Below, in pieces: positions 1 to 9,954 of a stretch of DNA of 64,000 nucleotides. A model generated the notes under the pieces. That model worked only from the letters and a program-made list of their open reading frames with translations, was not told the origin of the DNA and made no database searches. The stretch lies in NCBI GenBank assembly GCA_001566295.1, contig KQ964246.1:1922001-1986000 (forward strand), in the 5' to 3' direction. The position numbers and the translations under genes are program-made. Positions within the stretch are counted from its first letter, which is position 1. Each line of letters starts with the position of its first letter. The DNA is from Microdochium bolleyi. Taxonomy: Eukaryota > Ascomycota > Sordariomycetes > Xylariales > Microdochiaceae.

Positions 1-1140
1 GGCTGGGGGCGACGACGATAGAGTCACCAGTGTGCGTGCCGAGAGGGTCGAAGTTCTCCATGTTGCATACAGTGATGCAGTTGTTGTTGGCGTCACGAAC
101 GACCTCGTACTCAACCTCCTTCCAGCCCTTGAGCGACTTCTCGACAAGGATTTGGGGAGAAAGAGTCAGGGAGCGAGCGGCCATGTTGCGAAGCTCCTCT
201 TCGTTGTTGGCGAAACCAGAGCCGAGACCACCAAGGGCGAAGGCGGCACGGACGATGATCGGATATCCTACAGTCTCGGCAGCCTTGAGGGCGTCCTCGA
301 CGGTCTCGACGGCGATAGACTTGGCGATGGGGATGTTGATCTCGTTGAGGGCCTTGGCGAACATGTCTCTATCCTCGGAGAGCTCCAGGGTGTGGACGCT
401 GGTACCGAGAACCTTGACACCATACCGCTCGAACAGGCCCATGCGCTGCATCTGAACACCCAAGTTCAGGGCGGTCTGGCCACCGAACGACAGGAAGATG
501 CCATCGGGTCGTTCCCGCTCGATAACGTAAGAGACATACTCGGGGGTGACGGGGAGGTAGTAGACCTCGTCGGCGAGGGAGTGGTTGGTCTGGATGGTCG
601 CGATGTTGGGGTTGATAAGGACAGAGGCAACACCGGCCTCCTTGAGGGCCTTCAGAGCTTGAGATCCTGGAAGGAGAGAAAGCGCATTAGTTGCCGCACA
701 CTCGACATGACCCGAATGTCATTTTGTTGGGTGTTTTGACCGCCACTTAGGAAGCGGAAACACCTCCGAGGCGCGTGGGAGGACAAACCTGAGTAGTCAA
801 ACTCTCCGGCCTGGCCAATGGCCAAACCACCACTGCCAATGACCAGGACCTTCTTGACGTCGACGACATCCTTGGGCTTGATGACACCGCTCTCGAGGTA
901 GGCCTTGGGGTTGGGAGCCTCTTGGGAAGCGACAGAGGCGTGGAGGGCACGAGCAGTGACGGTGAAATTCCTCTTCTGCTGCTGCAAAACAGTCGAGCTG
1001 CTGTTTGTGGAGGAGAGCAGCTGTGAGGGAGCCCGAGCCGTGGCAGCAACAAACTGCCGGCGAGGAACCACGGACGGCAGGCGGCGGCTGCTTCGAAGCA
1101 GGGCGGGCGCGCGGCCGGCGAACTTTGTAGACATCGCCAT
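1..1140 (-). CDS. CPA2: Carbamoyl-phosphate synthase (arginine-specific), large subunit, 5' part
   Basis: The large subunit makes carbamoyl phosphate from bicarbonate, ATP and ammonia supplied by the glutaminase subunit; in filamentous fungi the arginine enzyme is mitochondrial. Exon 1 is 1140..789, the intron 788..667 (GT..AG), and exon 2 runs from 666 off the window edge, so only about 340 residues are visible. The N-terminus is long, basic and poor in acids, with RNFTVTARALHASVASQ, fitting a mitochondrial presequence. Conserved synthase blocks follow: KVLVIGSGGLAIGQAGEFDY, and after splicing SGSQALKALKEAG, NPNIATIQTNH and FLSFGGQTALNLGV of the first carboxyphosphate/ATP-grasp half. The start MAMSTKF at 1140 is chosen; an in-frame ATG lies two codons later. 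The presequence and absence of a fused glutaminase or aspartate transcarbamylase region favour the arginine over the pyrimidine enzyme. The gene faces the transporter gene across about 2.1 kb. Confidence 0.9.
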
Positions 1141-3295
1141 GATCGCAGAGCAATTGGGAAGGAGCCAAAGCACCGCAAGATCTGAGGATCCAAGTACCCG
1201 TAGCCCAGCTTCAGCCGATTGGCGATTCGGGGAACAGCGGGCTCTTGGAGAAGGGATTGGGATTGGGGTTTAATAGTGGGAGAAAGCAGCAGAGCAACGG
1301 GAGGGCACACGACGAAGCCACAAAGCGAGGCCGGTCCAGGAGATATTCTGCAGGGTTCCTGGTCGCGGGCCAATTGGGAAAGCTTTTGGTGGGCAGCACG
1401 CCAATTGGATCCCGCCTGCCCGGCCACAATCAGAGCGCCTACTCAGTCACTCACTCCTTCACCTTGGCCTACCTAATTCCAGGGCGGCCCAGCGAAGCTT
1501 TGCGTGCGGGCACGATAAGATAACGCCAACGGCGGCAAAAATTTCGAGTGTGCCTCCGAACTTCGCTCGCGCGCACCAGGGGTGGGTGTGACTCGAGCGC
1601 GAGTTGCTGTCACTCGTCCCGTCGCAGCCCTGTAGAGTCCCCGGCCTGTAGGCTAGCAATCCATTGCTCCGTAGCGATTCCGGCGCTTCGGCAGACTCAT
1701 CCTCATAGCGGGCGGGGCTTGTCAAAGTTTTTTTTTCTCTCTCGCCAGTCACGATCGCAACGGCCAGACCAAGCAATTGGCCTGCGGACACGAGTCGTGT
1801 GCCTCCACCCTGCCCTGATCGTCAAGCTCGAGCTCCCACCGATCCATCGGGTGCTGCGACTCAACATCTGGAGAAGCACCACGGCGCATCGGCCTCTGTT
1901 CGGCTTGAGTCTTGTCAACATTGATTTCAGACTCATGGCACACCTGGCCTCAGCTCTCAGACAATGCTCCGAGCTCGGTTCCAGAACTAGGGTAGCAGGT
2001 TGCCCATTTAGGCAGGTCGAAATACACGCATCGCCGCAGAGAAGGTCCCGTCGGCAGTTGGCCTCCACCACGGGTCACGGTGCGCAGGTAGTATTAGACA
2101 GATCTGAGATGAGATGGCGGGGTCTGGCAGCTACGTCAGCGGGCACGGGAAGCTCACCCCGTTTCTGCCTTTCGCCGGAGATACAAGGCGGTGCTAGTCC
2201 ACAATAACGGCCAGGGGGTGGGAGGCACCAGGCACTCAGCTGTTGTTGACGCGACAAGGGCTGAACATTCGACCTTCCGCAATGGGCACTTTCTCGTTTT
2301 TGTGGAACGAGCAAGCACTCACCTGGCAGTTTGCATCCATCGAGTCTTCTACGGGTTGCTTCAACGACGCACACGCCAGGAGGTTACGAGGTCCTGGGAC
2401 TCACAATAGCTGCACCCCAAACGCCGCTGAGTCTGTCTCAGTACGGTACGGACGTGATTTGTTCTACAGGCGCACAACCATTCCACTGCTTCTTTCCTGG
2501 ATCACCAAAGACAAACAACGACAGGAATGGCGAGAAGCCAGTGCCTAATCCGTCGACTCTCAGACATCAAGAAAACTACGTTTCAAGACGCTAAGCATTG
2601 TCTCCGAGTCACCTGCAGGCTGGGAGCTGCCACTGCTGTAGCCTATTTAAAGGGGACCTGTCAAGCGACGAGCCAATCAGAGATGGAGTTACTGCTGCTC
2701 GTCTCATGAGTACAAGGATTCCTCGCGTGCTAGCCCATGGCACTATGGAGCAGCCTTGACGGCGAAGCTGTGGCTATCGCCTCCAACGTGACTCGCCAAA
2801 AGTGAACGTACGAAGGCCCTCCATGCTTCCGTTGGAATCGTGTGGACCATCCAGCAGAGTTGTGCCTGGCAACAAACCAAAGCTGAGATCTTCCAGCGTG
2901 GCCCGCTTCGGTGGCTCCTGATTAAAAGCATGCTGCAAACCAACCCTGTCCGGGCAATCCTTGGCAATGACGCAGTTGAGCCGCCTACACAGCCCTTGGC
3001 GGGCTTGAGAACCTGATTTCCAGGACCGCCTCACAGCAACGGCTCACTGCTGGCCGCTTGGCGCGTGTTTCACTGCCTCAAGCTTCGCTTCTCAGCCTGG
3101 AGTGTCCTCTCCGGTGTGGGGCCTCTAGATTAAGCTTAAATTCAAGGCTATTGCCATTTGTGTTGGCGATCGCATGGTCCCTGAGTCTCTGTTGCTCTTT
3201 CCCCCATCTCAAATCAATTCCGCGTGGCACTGCTACTTCTCTGGACTCTTACCAGTACTTGGCGAATCCAAAAGACCATAATCTGCGCAACCACC
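1141..3295. promoter_or_regulatory. Shared upstream region of CPA2 and the PIN-like transporter
   Basis: This 2.1-kb gap separates two divergent genes. Frames in it have no recognisable product. On the CPA2 side there are two exact CCAATTGG palindromes (1370-1377 and 1401-1408), an ATTGG at 1218-1222, a TGACTGAGT-type sequence on the minus strand near 1441-1450 and TGACTC at 1589-1594, the last two resembling the Gcn4/CPC1 core. On the transporter side an ATG at 3174 opens a 35-codon upstream frame ending at 3281. No RNA gene or mobile element was seen. The regulatory roles are inferred from motif matches only. Confidence 0.4.
3174..3281 (+). promoter_or_regulatory. Possible upstream ORF in the transporter leader
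   Basis: ATG at 3174-3176 opens a 35-codon frame with a TAA at 3279-3281, only 14 nt before the main ATG at 3296 and in another frame. If transcription starts upstream of 3174 the frame would sit in the leader and could reduce main-frame initiation. The transcript start is not visible, so this stays a candidate. Confidence 0.25.
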
Positions 3296-4870
3296 ATGGC
3301 TTCAGGAGCTGCCATCGCCTTTGCTGGGGCCCTTCAGGCGTCCCTGTCGGTCCTCCTCACTATCTCAGTCGGTGTTGTATCTGCTCAATATGGCTTGGTC
3401 AGCACCGAGGCCGCCGAGGACCTCTCTCATCTCTGCGTGCAAGTTCTCTTGCCATGCCTGCTCGTGGTCAACCTCGGCGAAAACCTCGACCTTGACACAG
3501 CAATAGACTACGTGCCTCTAGTCAGTAAGTGCAAAGAATTCCTTCGGTCTCCTTGAATGGCATGTGTGCTGACCAGGCAACTCTTCAACGCAACCAGTCT
3601 GGGCAGCGGTATACACGATTCTCTCCGTCGCCCTTGGACATCTTTTGACGATCATATTCAAATTACCACGTTACGCGACTGCCGCCTGCGCTTTCAACAA
3701 CACAGAGTCGTTGCCTCTGCTTCTGCTACAAGCTCTGGGGACCACAGGTGTCCTTGCGGAGCTCGTTGGTCCTGGAGAAGAATCTGCCGCCATCGAGCGA
3801 GCCCGCTCCTACTTCCTCGCCGCATCTGTCATTACCAACACGATCACATTCGGCAAGGGGCCTGAGATCCTGCAGAGCTCGGCAGATGATTCGATAGTTG
3901 GCAAGGCATGGCGGTGGTTAGCGGGAGACTCTGATCTGAAAGAAGATGGAGACGGCGAGGAGGGGGCTCGCGACAACGGGGACGAGGAAGACGGCAACAT
4001 TGACAATGATGCCGAAGGTAACAATCAGCAGAACTCCAATGGCGGGGAGAGCCCGGATGAATACACCTCGCTACTTCCTCGCCACATTCGCCATGGCGGC
4101 AGAAAGGTCAAGAAAACAGTCGTCCCCACGCTCAAGAGGTGGCACGCAGCCCTGCCGGGTTCCCTCCAATACTTCATCACGGGAATTGGCGCATTCCTCA
4201 ATGCTCCCTTCATTGGCGCCATGGTTGGCGTCGTCATCGGTCTCACGCCGCCGCTTCAGAACTTGTTCTTTGCCGACATGAACGAAGGTGGCTACTTCAA
4301 TGCCTGGCTGACGACGTGCCTCAGAAACGTCGGCGAGCTGTTCGTGGCGCTGCAGGTGGTGACTGTAGGCGTGAAGCTGAGTCTGAGCCTGCGGAAGTGG
4401 AAGGACGGTGATGACGCCGGGTCGGTGCCCATGAAGACCTTCATCATCGTCTTTCTCGTGCGTTTTGTGCTATGGCCTGCGTAAGTTCAACCACAGCTCA
4501 GGAACATTGATCTTGTCCATTGTGTGCTAACAGGTGGTCCGGACTACAGTATCAGCATCCCTCTGATCTGGGTCCTCGTGACCAAGACCAGCGTCATCCC
4601 AAACGACCCGATCTTGTGGTGGGTCATGATGATCCTCCCCTCTGGACCTCCTGCCATGAAGCTGCTCGCCCTGGCAGATGTGAGCGGCGTGTCGCAGAAG
4701 ATCAGGATGTCGATTGCGCGGTTCCTCACTGTAAGTCTAGACTTGGTGTCTTGCCCACGTGATACGGAGAGAGCTAACACAGTCCGTCAAAGCTGTCCTA
4801 CATTGTTACACCAGTGCTTTCGATTGCGGTCGTTGGAGCATTGGAAGCCTCTAAGGCTGCCAGGCAATGA
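3296..4870 (+). CDS. Auxin-efflux-carrier/PIN-like membrane transport protein
   Basis: Exons 3296-3524, 3598-4480, 4550-4730 and 4793-4870 join to a 456-residue protein. The N-terminal half has hydrophobic segments typical of Mem_trans proteins (SVLLTISVGVVSAQYGLV; LSHLCVQVLLPCLLVVNL with the LLPCLL block; a segment around NNTESLPLLLLQAL with the conserved Asn-Asn). A hydrophilic acidic/Asn-rich loop of about 100 residues follows, then a second membrane block with NAPFIGAMVGVVIGL, WPAISIPLIWVL and a last segment SYIVTPVLSIAVVGALEA. This two-bundle layout with a central loop matches the fungal family (endomembrane PIN-LIKES-type proteins); the substrate is unknown. The splice choice at 4549/4550 is set by the conserved WPAISIPLIW reading; the alternative AG at 4533 gives a non-conserved frame. 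The start is the first ATG in a CACC context. Confidence 0.85.
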
Positions 4871-5962
4871 TGTTACGGTGTAGCAAGTGTGTATTCGAGA
4901 CATGCAATTTTGGTTGAGAGGGACTTTGACGTATGACAGCAACAATGGGGACCGTACATCGCTACGTCTATAACGCATATGTAAACAGCTGTCGCATTGG
5001 CTCAACCCCTTCCTCCGCAGCTCTACACACTAGTCGCGCTAAAGTCGGAATAAACACGGTAGTCATATTTCCGAACGATGTCGTACCTCTAAACCACTGT
5101 GTCTTTTGAAGCTAACAGCATTTCGCGACACCTCTGACACCTATGACACCCCTCAACAATATGATCAGGGTTTGGGAACGGCCGCTAAGTATACTTTAGT
5201 ATGCACGAGAAAACACCTCGGTCCATCAAAATATGTTGTTGCGGCAGGACAAGCCCCTTGGAGAACTACATCTTATGATAAATATACCCTTTTGGCAAAA
5301 GAAACACAAATCCTCCTGATGCATCCAAGTCCTTTTGGTACAATAAGATTATTTGACGATGTAAAGTGTAAATTCGGCATCTTGCGTGAGGGACCAGCCA
5401 AGAGCCACGCGGGCATGGTTGAAGAAGGAAAGCTCAAAGCCTTTACTAAGTAAATGACCCAGAAAGAACCAGGCGACGGAAACGGCTTGCGGCTGTTCGG
5501 GCAGATAATCACGGCTTCTACTTGAAGCAGAGACTCATAAGTCAAAAGAAACACGTCTGACTCGCCTGTTGTCGTCGTCGTATCCCTACGTACTGGCCGA
5601 CATACCCCATAATTTGCATTGACAAGTCGCCAGAGTTGGGCACGTGTTGAAATCCATATTGGTATATTGTTCTGAAATGTGCGAATGTACAAGCCGTGCT
5701 TCGTGGTCTGATTCCAAGACCACGAAACCAGAGGTCCTTAAGTGAGAACCTTCAACGCCCAAACGCCAGATGTGATCACACAATGCCTGCTGTGAAAATT
5801 ACGACCCTCCCAGGAGCAGACCCAGGGTGACCGGCAAATATTTGCGAAATGCACGACCCCTTGGGGATGCTTATGCTTGAAACCCTATGTGAACGCAGAT
5901 AGGATGGTCCTGATTGGGTATCCCTGGCCGTCCATTTCCTCCAATGCCAAACCTCGACTACT
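4871..5962. other. Tail-to-tail intergenic region with an AT-richer stretch
   Basis: The transporter and SEC66 end facing each other about 1.1 kb apart. Roughly 5030-5460 is visibly AT-richer than the coding sequence around it. Open frames there (5106-5453 plus, 5273-5692 minus) lack a convincing ATG or any family motif. A perfect 10-bp inverted repeat lies at 5700-5726. No tRNA or transposase motif was recognised; an eroded repeat is possible but not shown. Confidence 0.4.
5700..5726. repeat. Perfect 10-bp inverted repeat with 7-nt loop
   Basis: TTCGTGGTCT at 5700-5709 pairs without mismatch with AGACCACGAA at 5717-5726 around the loop GATTCCA. It lies between two convergent genes, about 240 bp beyond the SEC66 stop. 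It could be an RNA hairpin in a 3' UTR, a terminator-like structure or a protein-binding palindrome. Confidence 0.6.
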
Positions 5963-6935
5963 TCACTTCTTGCCACCCTTCTTCTTCTTGCCTCCGGAAG
6001 GAGTAGGCGGCGCGGAGGCAGTGGGTACACCAGCGTCAACCAGCACAGCCTCATCGTCGCTAGCCACAACGCTGGCCTTGGCAGGGGAGTCGGTCGCAGG
6101 CGTAACGGTCGTTGTTGGTACAGGTGTTGTCGTGGCCGCTGGTGCCGCCGCAGTGCCGGCCTCGTTGTCGAGCTCTTGAACAAGGTCCTTCTCGATCGTG
6201 GCGCGACGCTTCTCCCACCACTCCTTCTCGGACTCGGTCTTCGCCTCGATCTCCTCGAGCTTCTCCATCAGTGAAGCCCTCGCGTTGATCTCGTTGGCGG
6301 ACTGGAAGATGATCTGGCCCCATCCTGGGTGTAGGGCATTGGCCTAGTTGGAGAATTGAAAGAAATTAGCATGCCATGGTTGGACTGGATGCACTGGTGG
6401 TGCCTGTGGTAGTGGTCGAAATCGCACTCACCTCCGAGACGACGTCCTTGAGCTCCTCCTCGACCTCCTTCTCAGCACGCGCGAACCTCTGCGCAAGGTC
6501 ATCGCCGATGCTGCCTCGCTGGAGCAGACCGTTAAGAGCTTGCTTGGCTGTCCGGATCTGGATAATGCGCTGGATGTCCTCGACGGCCCTGCGCAAGAGC
6601 GCAGCGCGGATGACGCTCTCTGGTACTTTCGGACCCTTCTCCTTGCCGTCTTCGGGGTCGAGATGTAACAGCGAGAGGTAGATATTGCGCGATAGGTGCT
6701 GGCCAAACCAGGGCTCGAGGCTGGCGCTTTGTGCTGTTCGGTTTGGAAGAGGCTCGAGATTAGTGAGGGGCACATGGGAATTATGACGACGCAGCGTGGA
6801 GCGATTGCACGCAGAGCTCAGAGACTTACAAGCTTTCCTCTTTCTGTAGATTGTTGAGAAGGTATAGAAAGAGGCGACCAGAACGCTCACGTATGCGAGC
6901 GGGAGCACGAGGCTCAACCAATCTACGCTGAACAT
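5963..6935 (-). CDS. SEC66: Sec66/Sec71-type subunit of the ER post-translational translocon
   Basis: Exons 6935..6830, 6733..6432 and 6343..5963 give 262 residues. Sec66 is a single-pass ER membrane protein of the Sec62/Sec63 complex that helps import completed precursors. The N-terminus carries one membrane segment (WLSLVLPLAYVSVLVASFYT), then a basic stretch YRKRK, then the conserved cytosolic domain with EPWFGQHLSRNIYLSLLHL, PESVIRAALLRRAVEDIQRI and LHPGWGQIIFQSANEINARA. A charged helix (ESEKEWWEKRRATIEKDL) and a low-complexity Ala/Thr/Pro tail ending in a Lys-rich GGKKKKGGKK follow. Splice sites keep the family domain continuous: AAA-GCT-T joined to CA and GAG joined to GCC. The gene is divergent from RCL1. 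Confidence 0.88.
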
Positions 6936-7566
6936 GGTGCCGGAGCTGTGCTGTGAAGCTCGGAGTACAGCGAACTATCGAGAAGGTTTCCTAGACTGTG
7001 GAACAAAAAAAGATAGGGTCGATTACTGCTAATGAAAGAAGTAATGACCAACTGATTTGCTCTGGACTGGTGCCTTATGCGAAAAGGAGTGGTTCGTTGA
7101 CAACATTCATGAACAAAAGTCGTGGAGTTGCATGTGGGCTGTGGCCATCTGGCCATTGAATGCGCAGGTCGACCCTTCGTTGATCTTGACAGGTTTCCTT
7201 ACGTAGTGGCCCCAGTGTTGGAGAAGGTACTTTTGGCTACCATGTCTGCCACTTGGCATTGGGTGTCTCCGCAAGTGCTCAACTTGTACCTGCAATAGTG
7301 GGATGGATTTCGCCCGATCGGGCAGTGACCGAGGACACCGCCTAAATTTTCATTATTCTGCCGGTCGTCCTTGCTGCAGCCGGAGGGTCTTTGCTAGAGC
7401 TAGCAATGCACCTGCTGCAAAGTTGCGTCGCCTGTACAATTCGAGCCTGTGATCTTTGCGAAAACCGCCTTGATCCTTCAACAGTTCGACCGACCGACCA
7501 ACAAAACAAGACTGCGTGTCCATCAAGCGTTGCAGGAGGCGGTTGTAGTATCTGGTCACCGGCATC
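6936..7566. promoter_or_regulatory. Divergent SEC66/RCL1 upstream region
   Basis: 631 bp lie between the two start codons. A perfect 12-bp palindrome GCCCGATCGGGC occurs at 7312-7323, 244 bp from the RCL1 ATG. No gene was recognised here. Confidence 0.4.
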
Positions 7567-8784
7567 ATGTCGACGCAACGTCCCGAGTTCGTCAAGTTTA
7601 CAGGACACAAGTCCTTCGCCCTCCGCCTGGTCCTCTCCACGCTCACAGGACGTCCGATACACATCTCGAAGATCCGATCGTCCTCGCCCACGAACCCTGG
7701 TCTCGCTCCACACGAGGTCTCGCTCCTGCGACTTGTCGAAGCCGTCACCAATGGCAGCTCCATGCAAATCTCGTACACCGGTACGACGATAACGTATCAG
7801 CCTGGTCTCATCACCGGTGCCGCGGCTGGCTTCGGCGCAACCGGCGATGGAGACGTAGTTGAGCACCAATTGCCAGCTACCTGCACTCGCGGAGTAACAT
7901 ACTTCCTGTTGCCTCTGTGCCTGCTCGCGCCTTTCTCGAAAGCGCACATGAACGTCCGCCTTACTGGACCAGGAGTGATAACGGCTGCGACAGACGCTGG
8001 CGATCTTAGCGTCGACTCCTTCCGGACGGGCCTGTTACCGCTTTTCGATCTCTTTGGCATTCCCACAGCCAGGATAGAACTGCGAGTCCTGCAAAGGTCT
8101 TGCGCCGGCCCGCGCGGCGTTGGTGGTGCCGGTGTGGTAGAGCTGAGATTCGCGAGTCAAGTGCGGTTGCCTAAGACATTACATCTCAACCGGAGCCCTG
8201 GCAGGATAAAACGTATACGCGGTGTTGCCTATGCAACTGGCGTCTCAGCTTCCAATAACGCTCGTATGATCCACGCAGCGCGAGAGGTCTTGAACCCTCT
8301 CGTATCGGACATCCACATCGCTGCTCAGTACGACCAAGCGCCACTCACACCAACAAAGGACGGCGGCAAGAGGAGAATGGGTATTGGTTTCGGATTGAGT
8401 CTTGTTGCTGAATCGAGCGCTGTGGGAGTATTGTATTCGGCGGACTTTGTGGCGCCTGCGACGGGAGGCGTTGTCCCCGAGGATATCGGCAAGAAGTGTG
8501 CTTACCAATTATTGGAGACAATAAGTCGGGGCGGTTGTGTCACAGGTGCAGCTGCTCCCGTGGTATTATCTCTGATGGCTATGGGTTCAGAAGATGTCGG
8601 CCGCCTGAGGCTAGGCAGGGAGACCATCGGCACAGAGGAGATTATCGGGCTGGCAAGGGACTTGAAAAACTTCGGCATGAGCAGCTGGGGACTTCGCGAT
8701 GTCGACGAGGACGATGAGACAGACGACATCGTCATATCTGTCAAGGGCACGGGAGTTGGAAATGTTGGTCGCAAGATAGCGTAA
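7567..8784 (+). CDS. RCL1: Rcl1, RNA 3'-phosphate-cyclase-like ribosome biogenesis protein
   Basis: A single exon encodes 405 residues, slightly longer than yeast Rcl1. Rcl1 belongs to the RNA 3'-terminal phosphate cyclase fold but works in the SSU processome with Bms1 during early 18S rRNA processing. Family blocks seen are FTGHKSFALRLVLSTLTGRP at the N-terminus, TNGSSMQISYTGTTITYQPG, RGVTYFLLPLCLLAPF, NVRLTGPG, a GLLPLFDLFGIPTARIELRV segment, VRLPKTLHLNRSPGRIKRIRG, the glycine-rich IGFGLSLVAESSAVGVLYSA, and GGCVTGAAAPVVLSLMAMGS near the end. Reading as Rcl1 rather than the true cyclase RtcA follows from FTGHKSFALRLVLSTLTGRP and the lack of the cyclase C-terminal His motif. The ATG at 7567 begins directly before the conserved block. 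Its stop is 68 bp from the stop of the convergent DSC4-like gene. Confidence 0.92.
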   Translation: MSTQRPEFVKFTGHKSFALRLVLSTLTGRPIHISKIRSSSPTNPGLAPHEVSLLRLVEAVTNGSSMQISYTGTTITYQPGLITGAAAGFGATGDGDVVEHQLPATCTRGVTYFLLPLCLLAPFSKAHMNVRLTGPGVITAATDAGDLSVDSFRTGLLPLFDLFGIPTARIELRVLQRSCAGPRGVGGAGVVELRFASQVRLPKTLHLNRSPGRIKRIRGVAYATGVSASNNARMIHAAREVLNPLVSDIHIAAQYDQAPLTPTKDGGKRRMGIGFGLSLVAESSAVGVLYSADFVAPATGGVVPEDIGKKCAYQLLETISRGGCVTGAAAPVVLSLMAMGSEDVGRLRLGRETIGTEEIIGLARDLKNFGMSSWGLRDVDEDDETDDIVISVKGTGVGNVGRKIA

Positions 8785-8852
8785 GGCGCAATAATGATAT
8801 CCCCTTTCACGATTTGCAAGAGCTTCTTTCAAGGCAATATATCCATAGAATA

Positions 8853-9954
8853 TCATGTCTGTCCTTGCTGTGCAGCTGCCCGCCTGGCTCTGCGTTGAGC
8901 TGCAAGGGCCGCCAATGTTGCGTTGTAGCCCATGCTCTGAAGTGTATAGGCGGCGGCGGTCTGCGGGTTGCTACCTTGAGTTCTCCATGAATTTCTCAGC
9001 GCCTGGGGGATGTTGAAATTTGACAGCGTCGCGTTGCCCGACCTCAAGACATCCGCAAGCTCGCCACTCTCGGTCACTCTTGATCCAAGACCATGGCGAC
9101 CCAGCAATGCCGCCCGCTCTCTGGGCCCCAGCCCATCCCTATCTAGAGCGTTCAGCGCCGTGCCACCACCACTGTCGTCCCCTGCACCATCGAGGAGCAC
9201 CCCACGCTCCTCGGCGTCGAGATCTTGTGCTGTAGCCACTGTCTCTGCGGTAGCAACAGTCTCTCCAGCTGCGTTGGTGACGCGAGGAGGGTTAATGATG
9301 GCGCGCACCCTATCCCTCTCTCCATTGACAGCCAACAAGAATGCCTGAAGCGAGAATATTATCAAGTCGAGCAGGAGCAGTGTGAATTTCGATGACGGCG
9401 GTTTCTGTCCAATGAAGTCAAACATGATGCCACCGTGCAGATAGCCTCTCGAGATCTCGGTCGCTTGTGGTATTGAGGTGACGAGGTGCAGCAAGATGCA
9501 GAATAGGTTCGGACCCAGTATCGCATAGAGATGGAAGTTGGGCACGACTAGGACGGTGTCGCCAGCTCGCGGACTGATGAACAAGGACTGCGCCACCCAT
9601 CGCATGGCTAGTTGCAAGAAGGCACAGCTACCACGCAGAGAATGTCAGAAACCTGTGACTAGCTTCGGTGACGTCCGGGCAGAGAGAAGACAGGACTCAC
9701 TCCATGTAGTACATGGCGCACAGCTCAGCAAACACGAGCATGTCGAGGTTGACCGCGAGATTCGTCAGAAACTGAAGCTTCTTGACCAGTCCCTCTTTCG
9801 CTCTTGCGGAGACGGACGGCCGCCTGGCCCGCGAGCCTACGCCATTAGATGGGGTCGTCGCCGACTCTGCCGCCTCTGGACTTATGCTGTTGGCGGAACC
9901 ATTGCGCTGCGAACCTGGTCGCGCTAATGGGGGTGTGTCGGCAGCATTGTTCAT
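8853..9954 (-). CDS. dsc4: DUF1746 membrane protein, probable Dsc E3 ligase subunit Dsc4
   Basis: Exons 9954..9701 and 9627..8853 give 342 residues; splicing (GA joined to C) reads MYYMDCAFLQLAMRW. An N-terminal polar segment with basic RARRPSVSARAKEGL leads into KKLQFLTNLAVNLDMLVFAE, the start of the fungal DUF1746 domain, followed by hydrophobic segments (QLAMRWVAQSLFI; NFHLYAILGPNLFCILLHLV; FTLLLLDLIIFSLQAFLLAV). The C-terminal half is acidic and low in conservation, with DVLRSGNATLSNFNIPQALR and an ALAAQRRARRAA tail. DUF1746 occurs in fission-yeast Dsc4, a Golgi ubiquitin-ligase subunit acting in SREBP cleavage and membrane-protein turnover. Domain assignment is reasonably firm; the Dsc4 role is inferred from the family. 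Confidence 0.75.

Noticed and set aside
32..739. 235-codon plus-strand frame
   Set aside because: It is the antisense of the CPA2 exon; the minus strand carries clear synthase motifs, and the Asp/Val/Gly-rich product is typical of an antisense shadow.
1548..2207. 219-codon frame in the CPA2 upstream region
   Set aside because: Cys/Ser/Arg-rich random-looking product that overlaps other frames equally well; no motif.
5106..5453. 115-codon frame in the AT-richer island
   Set aside because: Its first codon is TTG, the first in-frame ATG comes late, and nothing in it resembles a known protein.
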